The notes under the pieces: generated by a model
The model's input: only the letters and a program-made list of their open reading frames with translations
The model's database searches: none
What the model was told of the DNA's origin: nothing
Position numbers and translations under genes: made by a program
Part shown: positions 49,704 through 61,116 of the stretch, piece by piece
Numbering within the stretch: the first letter of the stretch is position 1
How the letters are laid out: the number at the start of each line of letters is the position of its first letter
NCBI RefSeq assembly: GCF_964199755.1
Contig: NC_133900.1
Coordinates: 73,454,727-73,518,726 of the forward strand
Source of the DNA: Larus michahellis
Taxonomy: Eukaryota; Chordata; Aves; Charadriiformes; Laridae
Reading direction: 5' to 3'
Length of the DNA stretch: 64,000 bases

Positions 49704-51497
49704 CTATAATGACAACACAAGATCTTAATTACAATGCCATGAAAAACACTGGTGTTACGAAAATATGACTGACAATCAAGTATCCTGACAGCAGAGAACC
49801 AAGGCTAATTTCATTTATACTGGTATACTCTGAAGGAACCCTACTATAGGCAACAAAGTCACTTGGCAAATCTTAACCTGCAGACACACGTACCCCCCAA
49901 ATGGTTGGAAGCAGGGTCATCTTGTAACCTCACCCTTTTGCTATCAGTTTTTTGCATCTGGCATATTATTTGACACATGGGAATGTCTATAGGCTTTGCA
50001 TATAGTAAACTACAGGACATGGAATCTTCAGGCTTGCCTTATATTTTTAGTTTAAAAAAAAAGTACCATACTCTATCGCATTATTTCTGCATACTTCTGG
50101 ATCCACCCTCCCATCAGAAACGAGCGGAGAAGACAGAGCTGAGAACAAACAAACTGACGGCAACATATCGTTGAATGCTATTACAACAGTCTGTAGATTC
50201 CCCTTGTTGGTGTGCGTAACTCACTTCGAATCACTGCAAATCCTTGGGGTGAAGGATCAAGACTTGGGGAGTGAAGGGGGGATAGATGGGAAGAAGAGGA
50301 GGCTTGCTATCCCCAGACCCGCAGCTGCAAGAGCTTCATTTCAGGTTGTCATAATTTAGATAAGCACTTCAACGTATATAAAAATTCCTGGGGCAAATTC
50401 ATCCCTGATAGCCTCGGGAATGGGAAGGGATGCAAATTAATCATGCACCTTTATTTCTTTATTTACCAAAACTGCCTAAAACTAGCATAGCTCCAGGCAA
50501 TGGTGACAGCAGTGAGTTTCAATGCAACTGGTTGCTCTCCACCGAAGTGAGGGTTCATCCTGACGGCAGACGCTCCACCAGGCTGCTTCTCCTCAGGAGA
50601 GACCCACGCCACCGCAGAAAGCGAAGGGAAGAGGCAGAACATCTTGAAACAGGGTCAGAAAGTGACAAGGGAGGCTGAGAAGTTACAAGAGATGAGAAGA
50701 CTGAGGGGGGAAAGGAAGGATGAGAAAACAGAACGAAGGAAGATGGGAAAAAAAGAAAGAGGAAACTACACAAAGGAGGTACTGGCAGATTTTTATTTCT
50801 GCCTCCTATTTTCTCTCAAAATTCTGCATTTTTTATAAATTTCTTTTCATATCCTATATACAAGGAAACTGGTCCTTGAAGACAAAAGAAGCTGAAATGT
50901 AATAAATCTTGAATTATTCCTGTTTTACCATCTGTTAGTGTTAGCAGCCTGGGCCTTGTGTCTGTTTCTTCGTTGTTACCTTACACAGTGTTACAATAAA
51001 GCTTCCTCTGAATTACAAATTTGAACTCGGGGTTTCAAAATCAGTGTCTCGAAAAAGAAAAAAATGAATCATCCTTTTCTACAACAAATATTGTAGTTAT
51101 CGCTTCGAAAGAATACACAGTCGTCAAATAAAGTCTGTATTAAAACATACCACTTTGTCCCGCTAGTAACTTACTGAAAACAATTCATAGGCACAAAGCA
51201 CAGTTTCAGATGGACTCTCTAATCAGAATTCATCCAGCAGGCACCACAGTTACAGGCTTTTTATAACTCACGTTCTGTCAAGAACAGCACAAGCCCACTG
51301 GAGATTCAAGAAGTTCTGGATCATCAGTGCTTGTGGGAGAGCCAAGGGAATGTACTCAGCTAAAAAATGTTCAGTGCGACATGTGTTCATGCACAAATCG
51401 AGAGTCTGTTTTTTTGAGAAAAATTAAGGACAAGTTTTTTCCACTAGAATTATAAGATCTTTTTCCTCAATTGACATGTAAACACATAACTAAAAGG

Positions 51498-51554
51498 CCT
51501 GATTTTCAAAAGTGCTTAAATCAATGGAGGCCTAGTGCTTTTGAAAAAGTCTGG
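51498..51554. repeat. Relic of an ancient palindromic repeat (MITE-like)
   Basis: 'cctgattttcaaaagtgct' (51498-51516) and 'agtgcttttgaaaaagtctgg' (51534-51554) are inverted copies with an 18-base centre containing 'tcaatggagg'. This resembles a palindromic repeat known from amniote genomes in which 'cctgattttcagaagtgctgagca' is inverted around 'tgacttcaatggg'. Family assignment is from memory. Confidence 0.45.
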
Positions 51555-52224
51555 TTTTTAAAGAAGAACCCTCTGTTGGGAAGAGGGGTGGCTGACTCAT
51601 TTATACTTGTAAGCTCTTAAGTTATTCTGAATCACTGCCTTTGAACGTTAAACAAAGAAACAGGAACAGGAAAGGGTAACGACATAGTTTCTATTTCTGC
51701 TGTTTCTTTTAGGGGAAAAAAAATCTCAGGCAAAGAATATGACATGTAGATGCCATCATCACACTAGTTGCTCTGAAATCCAGTAAATGCTCTTATAGCA
51801 TCATTTCTAACTTGCCTTGGTCATAAATGTTAAAAGAGAAGCCTTATCTGGCTTAGTATAGGCTAATTTCTCAGAAGGTGGAAACCAAAGGTAAACTGAC
51901 AAAAAAAGAGTCAAGAAAGTTAAGAATAAAGAGAGGAAGAAAAACACATCCTATGGCAGTAGTAAAAGCATTAACTATAAAGATGGCATTTCACATAGTT
52001 CCCAAGCACTGGTTTCTTCTGATTCCCTTTCCTTACTTGAACTGTCATGATATCAATACTGAAAAAAAAAAAAAATCAAAATGTAAGAAAAAGCAATAAA
52101 CATATCGAATTGCAGAAGATTTATAGATCCTTATCTGTTCTTAGCTGGAAGGTTTACTGCGTGCTTTAATTACATTTAAGATTTTACAAAAAATAATTAT
52201 AATAACCTCCCTCTAAAGATAATA

Positions 52225-52285
52225 ATTTTATTATCTTCATTTTTCCATTCTTGGGAAGCTGAGGCAGAAGGATTAAATGAAGTGT
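52225..52285 (-). repeat. Ancient MIR-type SINE relic
   Basis: Plus-strand 'attatcttcatttttccatt', 'cttgggaagctgaggcagaa' and 'ggattaaatgaagtg' resemble the reverse complement of MIR (attatccccattttacagat / gaggaaactgaggctcagag / aggttaagtgacttg). It is diverged and short. Confidence 0.45.
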
Positions 52286-53409
52286 AAGTAATGTGAAGTA
52301 CAGGTGTTCACCAATCTGGCTTCAGATGTCCGACATTAAGTATCCACACTGGAAAATGTCAACGTCATTGACTCATCAAAAATTAGAAGAGGAGTTCCAA
52401 GCTTAGTTAGAGTTGGTATCAGCGCCTTTGTCTATTCCATTATTCCTAGTCTCCTGCTGCTGGGATACCCTTTCTGATGGTCTGGAGTCCTGCTGACTCG
52501 TTCCTCGGTAGAAGCGCTGGCTCAGCTGAAGAAGGCTGCTTGGCAGAGAATTTGCAGCGGCTGAAGTCTAAATCGATCACAGGTTTAGTAATGGAGATGG
52601 TCAGAAAAGTCGGATGAAAAGGTTCCTCATCAGCATTTACCAATTTGTTAAAATTGGAAATTTCCACAGAGGCAATTAAATTTTGAATTAGTTCCTTTGG
52701 ACCGCTGCCTGCCAGGCAGTTTTCAAAACTTCCCTGCTTTCTTTCAGATGTCTCTTGTCAGCTGCCTGCATCTCTGAAGGGTTATACAAGGTTCCAGCAA
52801 TGTGGAGTAGCTAGACATGAACGGCTGGGCACACCTAAGGGATCTTCCTTTCCTGGAGAACTCTGAGGCAGGATTACCTCTCTTGAAAAAATTTTCTGAA
52901 TATTTCACAAATTTGAGAATGATCTGTGTTTTGCTCATTCCTTCTCTCCTCTCACCAAAATAATCTACAATCCTTTCTGTGCAGAGAGCAGGAACAAAAC
53001 ATGCATGGATCTTTCTAGGTACGTTTAAAAGAAGAGGAGAAAGGAGTGTGATCATTGTGAAATCTTCAGAGTGGACCATCAGCAAGGTTCCAGCTGTTCG
53101 TTTGCATGAAGCTGGCTATATTATCCATTAATGTGCTGGGGCTATGTTCACAAGAAAACCTGATAGTTAGATTGGGTTGGACTTTTTTTATTGTATTATT
53201 TAATCTGAATTTTCAGTCAATAAATCTGTAAATCCAGGGTTCAGGCAGCTAAAATAAGTATTCTTGGTGGAACAGAGCTTTTAAAATATACATACGCAGT
53301 TCTAATGCATAGCATGAAACAATTTCTTACAAACATTATTTTAAATGTAGAGTAAATAGTACCCAGGAGAACACTGCAAGGCTGTAACTGAAGGGCTGCT
53401 ACAGCATGC

Positions 53410-53428
53410 AAAAAAAAAAAAAAAAAAA
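53410..53428. repeat. Poly-A run (19 A)
   Basis: Homopolymer in the upstream intron; no retroposed gene body was recognised immediately to its left. Confidence 0.9.
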
Positions 53429-54339
53429 GTGAAAATAAAATACTGCTCTGTAATCGTGTCAACAAAAAAATAAAAAAGGAGGTCAAGTTGCAGTGCTGTG
53501 GGAGCCTCAACTGAGGATTTATGAGTTGTTGTGGAAACGCTGTCAAAAGCTTGATGTTACTTTAATTATTTTGCTATAAAAAATTATTTAACTGGAATTG
53601 ACATTGTTCTGACATTGTAATATGGTCTCCAAGGGCATTCTTGGCAACATTGCCCAAAGGCTTTGAAATTGTCATTCATAATACAAGTTAGGAATTGCAC
53701 AGGTGAAACAGCCAGGGTCTTAATCCATCAAACACTGTTCCAACTCAACACGCTGCCCTTATCTGACAAGCTCCTTAGTGTGTCTGTTGACAGCTCGAGA
53801 CACTCCCTGGCTGGTAGGGAATGGGGGTCAGAGGAGGTCACGAGACGTGGAGCCATAAGAGCAGCAAAATCCATAGGGATGCAGATATTTCAAAATACTG
53901 TTCTGCCAATTCTTTTTTATATTTGGGTTTGGTGCTTTATGTGACAGTTTTATCTGTCTTAACTCCTCAGCATCTTCACTCATTATCCACTGTTAAATTG
54001 CAAGAGTTTCAAAGCCACATGTGCCTACATAAATACACTTTCAATTTGTAAACTAAAGCCAACTGTGAGAAGAAACTAATTCACTTCCCTCCTTGACAGC
54101 AGCACTTCACTTCCAATAGCCTCACTCTATCCTTGATCTATTGGCAAGACAATTTCTTAATACGAGCCGTAAGTAAAGTTCTCTTGCAAATCTCCATCTT
54201 TAACAAAGCTTACCAGTAAGACCTAGTAATACCTGTAAGTGTTACTGTTAACAGTTGGTCTCTTGATTCAATTTGGTGTAAATGAGACCTGAGTCAGGTG
54301 CTCTACTTGATTTCTCATGGTGTTGACAGAAACAAGAAT

Positions 54340-54367
54340 ATATTCTGGAGAAAATATTCTGGAGAAA
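54340..54367. repeat. 14-bp tandem repeat, two copies
   Basis: 'atattctggagaaa' occurs twice in direct succession, a perfect local duplication. Confidence 0.95.
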
Positions 54368-57300
54368 GAGACAGGAATTGAAAGCCAGTAGGCTAACAGA
54401 CCCTAACTGATTTCCCTCTGAAGAGCTTGTATCTATTAACAGGCATTGTACCATATTCTAAACAAACAGCTCCAAAGGCCTACCCAGAACTCATGAAGTC
54501 GGGCAACCTGTAAAGTAATACCATACTCTTGACATAAATACCATCATGTCATTTCGACTAACTGAATACCTGGTCCTGTGTATAAGCCCATTCTTGAATT
54601 GGAATTTTTGTGTCAAAAAAGTTGTATTTATTATTCTGAAAATGAATATAGCTAGTCCAAAATTGCAGGAAAATATAAACATGATGGAGAATTTACTGTA
54701 ATACAAGACTTCAGTTAAAAGTTGGTGCATCTTTAGAGGTGAGACATTCTGACCACTAAGAAAACACACATTAACCTGGAAAAAATGTTTAGCTTAACTG
54801 TCAACATCCTTTTCCTCTGTAGCAAAAGATATGACTTAGGAAAACATTTTCAGATACGTTTTTAGCCGAGCTAACATCTTCTTCAGGTGTAGGTTATCCA
54901 CAAAATGTGCAAAGAATGAAATGCAGGCATATCTGCAACTCAAATGATGTGATATATCTCCACAGCCATTTAATGACTCAGATTTCTCCTGTATGTAAAA
55001 GACACTGTTGCAAACTGTAAGAGCAGTGCTTCCAGCTAGCAAACAGAAAATTAAAAAGTTCTTTCTGTGCTGAGTGATACATAATTTTCACATGCATATG
55101 ACATATTTGGGGTTTAACTCCCACTCAGAAAGAAGGAAAGAGTGCAGATCGCATACACAGACATCTTTACTACTTTGTCTTCTCTCTCTCTACCAAGAGA
55201 CCTTTAATTTGCAAACCCTATTACTTCAGGTTACAAAATTAAACACAATTCCAAAGCGTCCAAGAGCCTTGGATACAAGCGACACTTCAGGTGCAGTTTT
55301 AACTTTATTATAGGCTTCCTCCACAAGTTTCAGAAAGACACTCAAGGGTAGGGCTAAAGACCGATTTTGGTGCCCAATTATCTCTTTGAGTATATTGGAC
55401 AAGCTCCACAAAGTTATTTAAGCTCCAGGTTTCCATTTAAATCAATAGAAGTTAATCTGAATGTCTCTGTGGTCCAGATCATAATGACTAAATTTTGCAC
55501 TTATATTTGTCTGAATCCCCTTTAGTCCCAAATTCCTGTCTAACGTTGTCAGTACCTAAAATTCCCTGGCTGCTTATATTTCCACCTTAAGGCAAAAATA
55601 TCCTGATGCTGCCAAGCAGCTTAAAGAACTGGCTCTCAACCAAGTCCCCATGAGTTCCTCAAACTATAAATAATTACACATTTACTGGGCCAGAAAAACT
55701 TTGAGAGAGAAAGCAAGAAAGCAAGCAAGAGACTGATTCCACAGCCTAGCAGTGCTCATGGGATGTAGCAGACATAAATTGAAGTCCTTGCTCAATATCT
55801 AATTATTTACACAAAGCAGAACAATTCCTTCCAAAGACTGAGGAAGCGTGCCCTATCTTAGAAAATTCACCTCTGTGGTCAAGACAAACCCTGACACACA
55901 GTAACTGAAGTTCATGTCTCTGCTTTAAATCAGAGCACGCACTTGACATGAGGTGCTCGCTCGCTCTCACACACAAGTTTCCATTGTCCCAGGCTACCAG
56001 CTACTCTCACAGCTCTTTTCAGGAAAGGAGGAATGGCACGAGTCCTAGAGTGGGCACATCCCTGTTAACAGGTGAAGTGGAGACCGGTAATGTTTTCCTA
56101 TGCAAACTTGGGTGTTTCACCTGTGTTGGTAAGAAAAGCTGCATGCCTCTCTTCAGCATTTCTTGATAAGTCAGCTTGACAGACCCACACTCAGTTTACT
56201 GGCTTTATGAACCACTTTTGCAGGCTGTCCCCACACCATTTCTGAGGTGTGCCAACATGCCTAGCTTTCCCCATGTTCCACAAAGAAGACCTGGCTGTTT
56301 GAAGCAATCAGTTGCACTATACGTGGGGTCCAGGAGATATAGGCACTGCAAAACCTAAGCCCTCAGTCTGTATGGGGCTGATTGGCCAAAGACTGTAAAT
56401 GGCTCTACAGTCCAGCAGTATAAAACATAGGTCTCAGTCCATGTTCTGACACATACGTATTTTATACAAACTAAAACATCTCCAGTGGAAGAAACCACCC
56501 TCCCAGAATGATCAAAACCTCTGTGTCTAGTTAACCGTGTTGGAAAGTGGGAGACATGGATTCAGATCCCTTGTCCAAATCAGGTAGAGAACAATTAAGA
56601 AGTTTAAGCTAGAACATACTTAATCCCTAATAAGAAGGCTACTGTACTGACTGGTGCAGTCCATATCACATCGAGCCAACCAATCAACCAGTGTCTAGCT
56701 TGAATCTTGATGGTCCTTAAACATGAGAGAGTTTGATGCAACCCAGAAGTGCACAACTTAATTGGTTCTTTGCATGGGGAAAAGAAGACATTTAGATACT
56801 CTCAGTCATTACTATTGGACTTCACAGACTCTTGGCACCTCAAGCCAATCTCAGAGGTATCAACTGCCAAGTGATTAAGACAACAATTAACTATCTAGAC
56901 ATCTTTCTAGATTTTTTTCTGCTATCTTTTAAACAGAGTATTCCTCCAATTTACAGGTTCATTGCAAAGACATTGATACAACATGGATGCTTTGGTTGTA
57001 TAAACATCTGAGACAACTGAGTAATTATAAACAGTAGTCTTGACTATGGTAAAATTAACAAAGGGAGAAACAAAGTGTTGAAAATAGGAACAAGAAGGAG
57101 CGAATGTAATCATTGGGAAGGGCAATCTAAACACATGGGTAATATGAAATCTGTTCCCATAAAGCCAGACTACTGTGAAATCCACCAAATCTCAATTTAT
57201 TCCCTTTTCATTACCTCCTCACACACCAAGAAAAAAAGGAAAAAGAATTAAAAAGCATTCAGTTCTAAAATAAACAACAAATGTGAGTTATTTTTAGTTG

Positions 57301-60300
57301 GAGTTGCACAAAATGTTCAATAGAAGCATGAAAGTGAAAACATAGTTGAGTTTGGATGGATGAAATGTGATCTTGCCGAGACAGGTTACTTAAAAGGTTG
57401 AAGTAAAATGAACTTAGCTAACACACAACACATTTGGCAGCAGACGAAAACTAGACGGCATTCAAATGAAAACTAAAACATCAGCACTAAACCTCATCCC
57501 TTTAGACACTACAGCTTCCATCAGGATGCAAAGAGATTGTATATAATAACCAGGCTGAGTCAAATGAGACTACTGCATTGTTTAGATCAACTGGATGAGC
57601 ACGATAAAGCTAAAATGAACCAGACTGCCCCAACGCTGCCTAAAGAACGAGACAGAGGAAGACAGAGAGAACAAGAGCACTCAAGTCTGGAAATGGAAGG
57701 GAGCATACACTGATAAAGTGGAGCAGTAATTATTTGGAGTGACCTGAATCAGTGTCATCAGACAAACGGATGGCAAAGTTATTATTCCCATGCAACCACA
57801 TTTCCATCTAATCTGCTTAGAAGCTTGTGCTATTAGAAAGGAAACTATAACATGTAGGTGAGGCAGAAAAATTCCCAAATTTATTTCAGACTTTAGAAGC
57901 TTATATTCAGGAGTCTTTCTCTTTTTTATTTTTAAATATTTAAATTTTATGACATCGGTACCTAGAGTCACGGAACACCCTGTCAAATTCCGCTGCATTA
58001 CCCTTCTAGACTAATTTCAGGTTTAACCTCTGTGCTGTATTCCAAGCCACAGCATGTATAAATCTTTCCATTTGATACGCTCACTCTGCCAGCCCCTCCT
58101 GTACTCCAAAACACATCTCCCCATAACAGCAGTATCATTTTTAAAGAGCATCAGCTTCAAGTTTCTCTTTACAGTCATGAAGTGGCTGAGTCTGGGCTTC
58201 TTAAGGTATGTCTTTATTGCACAGTGGCTCCTGACTCACTCAGTTTTAGTTGCTAGCTTATTTGCTTGTTCGTCTCCTTTTACACAGGCCCCGGTGCTTT
58301 TCTAGCCAAGATCACTCAGTCTAGATTTTCTCCAGGTTAGATTTCAGGAGCCCCTTTGGCTTATGTTGGTAAACATGTCAACTTGCCAGTAAAAGTACAA
58401 ATTATGAGAGGCGGCTCTCCTTCAATACCTTCCCACATCCCAAATGTTGAAAAAATCCAAATTCTCATAATTTCCTGGAAGAAAGAATATCGGAGGTTAA
58501 AGTCCTTCTGCATCAAGGACATGTGAAATGGCTGCAGAACTCACACTGGCGTGACCAAGGAACTGTGATAACACATACATAATACATAGAGGATTTCACC
58601 CCTTGGCTACACGCTACTTTCACTAAGCCAAAACAGACACTGTCACAGTGCTTATTTCCCTTGTTAATTGTTTAATGAAGATTTGGGTAGCATGCCAGAG
58701 CCCACTGAAGTCAGTGAAAAAGGCTTCTCCTGGTGCTGGCCAACTTCAGAGGAAGCCTTTGGAGAATGACCGCCTCTCCCTGTAGTCAGCCGTGGCAAAA
58801 AGAGTTGGCACCCTGGAGCTGACAGAAACCAGGATGAAGCTCTAGGGAAGAACAGTCTTGCTTGTTCTGTGCCAAACGCTCACTGTCACCAGAGGTTGGC
58901 ACCCTCCCAAGGCTTGCTGCTATCAGAGCAAAGTATGACATTCACACGTTCCCAACTCCCAAAGGCTGATGGAGCTCCTCTAGAGATCAACAGACTTAAG
59001 AAAGCATTGAAAATGATGGTCCTTTCAGATAGACTAATTTTACTGTCTGTGTATAGTGAGTGCTTGGTTATTAAAGTCCTGGATTGTACAGTCATTAAAA
59101 ATGGAGCTACAGTTCTATTATCTTTTGCTAGACTTGTACTTTGCAGTCAAGCATGACAGGAACCAATGGTAGGAAAAGGTAGTGCCTTTATTTAATAGAG
59201 CTGTGCATGCTCTTAATGCATTTTTTGCAGCAAGAGCCTCAAATATATTTTTAATAGGTAATGCTGTATGAAATTCTGTAATAGCATTTGAGAAGATTGT
59301 GACACACTGTCAAAAAAACTAGACAGCATTCTAATCCTTCTATCAACCAGCCAGCAGTTCCTATTTTAAGCCAGGTGAAATAACTATGAAGTACAGGAAA
59401 TTAATGTTTATCCAGGCTGCTGTAATATTCTCAAAAAAGCTAGCACGGATTATTAAGATCAGCTGGAGGTTGTGTGTATGTTAACACCCTAAGTACCCAG
59501 GGTGCAGAAGAACAGGTAGGCACACTTTTTCTTTACACTTCCCCCATCCCCACGGTTGCTGAAATGCAGGGAAAGGAGGAAAGAGAGGTGTGGGTCCGAG
59601 ACACAGCAGAAATCAGACTGGCTGCCAAGCTGCCTTTTTTCTATTCTTAACATTTTTTTGTTTGGCAGGACAACCCATGGGATGGTCATGGATAATAAAC
59701 GTCTTGCTAAACAGGAGGCCTGACAAACAACGAGTTCATGCCTTGACCCAACAGAGAATCATATTAATACTGAAATCAAACAGGTAGCCCCCAAAAGAGC
59801 AAAAAATAATAACACGGACAGTAATGAGGCAATCTTTTTTAAAATCCCATTTTAACATGCTAGTGAGTTGTCAGTTACTCTTCTGTTATATAGTTAATAA
59901 TAATAAAAAAGGTCTTCGTTTAAGGCTGTGTAATGTGCCTACAAGAAGTGTACTGTAGCACTGAAAAGTCCCACAGCTGAGTCACTTGAATGTCTCCAAG
60001 CTACTTTACAGACAGCAGTGTTTCCCAGAATCTGCTCTAAAACATACTCCCAGGACACTCCCAAAGCCTGGATTAAGCAGCCTCAAATTTGTCTTTTATG
60101 GTGCCTGTGACAAGAGAATTCCCCTCTGGCTGTCCACGGGACTTTCAGAACCCATCAAGGCTTGGAAAAGGCTGTGGAAAGGCTACATATTTGTGACAGG
60201 AATCTGCTTTTGAATATTAAATTAACAAGGTTGGGTTTTCTTTACAGGCAGAAAATACAAAACGGTATCTTTTTTTTCTTTGAAACAATGCCTAATATGA

Positions 60301-61106
60301 GTTTAATTAGAATCCAGTTTCTTAAAGTGCATGTTCTTCTAAGTAGATACTATGGCTTCATGAAAATGCAGACATCTACTACAGAATATTATTTTAAAAC
60401 AATTGGTTGTTTTATAAATAGCATATTATGCAGTAGCAAACAAGATTATCTCTTCATTTTTTTATGGTCAACTAAAGACAAAATGCCTGTACAAAAATAA
60501 AGGATTCTCTGACAGCTTTTAGCACCCAGCAGATGGAAAGGGATTATTAAGGATGTGACCATCCCCTTATCTCAAGCAACAGGCATTTATATTTCTCCCT
60601 TCTCATCTTTATTTATTTAGCTAGTTTTCCATGAGGAAATATCTTCCCTTTTGTTCAGAAACTGCATGAGGCAATGCAGTACCAAGTTTAAACGTTTAAA
60701 GATCTAGTAGAAATAAGTTCACTGTTTGGTACTCAATTAACATTACAGATGCTGATAAGGACAGTCCATGAAAGGCCACGGCATGCTCTCAGGATGGCAG
60801 AGGGGTTTTATCAACACAGCACTGAATCTCAGGCTCAAAATCCTGTTGTTCCTCATTTATGTACTCCATACTACAACTGGTCCTCAGCCTCTTTTCATCC
60901 AGAGGGACTTCCTTCCTCATTCAGTGAGCCTATAAATTCTGAAAAATATAAATTACCTGAAATAATGAGAATAAAAATGCACCTACAGTAGCCTTTAGAT
61001 TGTCACTCAGAAGGAAACATCTAGAACATTAGGCTGGTGTATTCAGGGCAGGAATTGTCCCTTCAATCCACCTCTAAATTCTTAGAGATAACTGCAGACT
61101 CTCCTT

Positions 61107-61116
61107 CCCCCCCCCC
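61107..61116. repeat. Poly-C run (10 C)
   Basis: Ten cytosines followed by 'gccc'. G/C homopolymers are rare in this AT-rich region; it may be length-variable or a sequencing-sensitive site. Confidence 0.85.
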
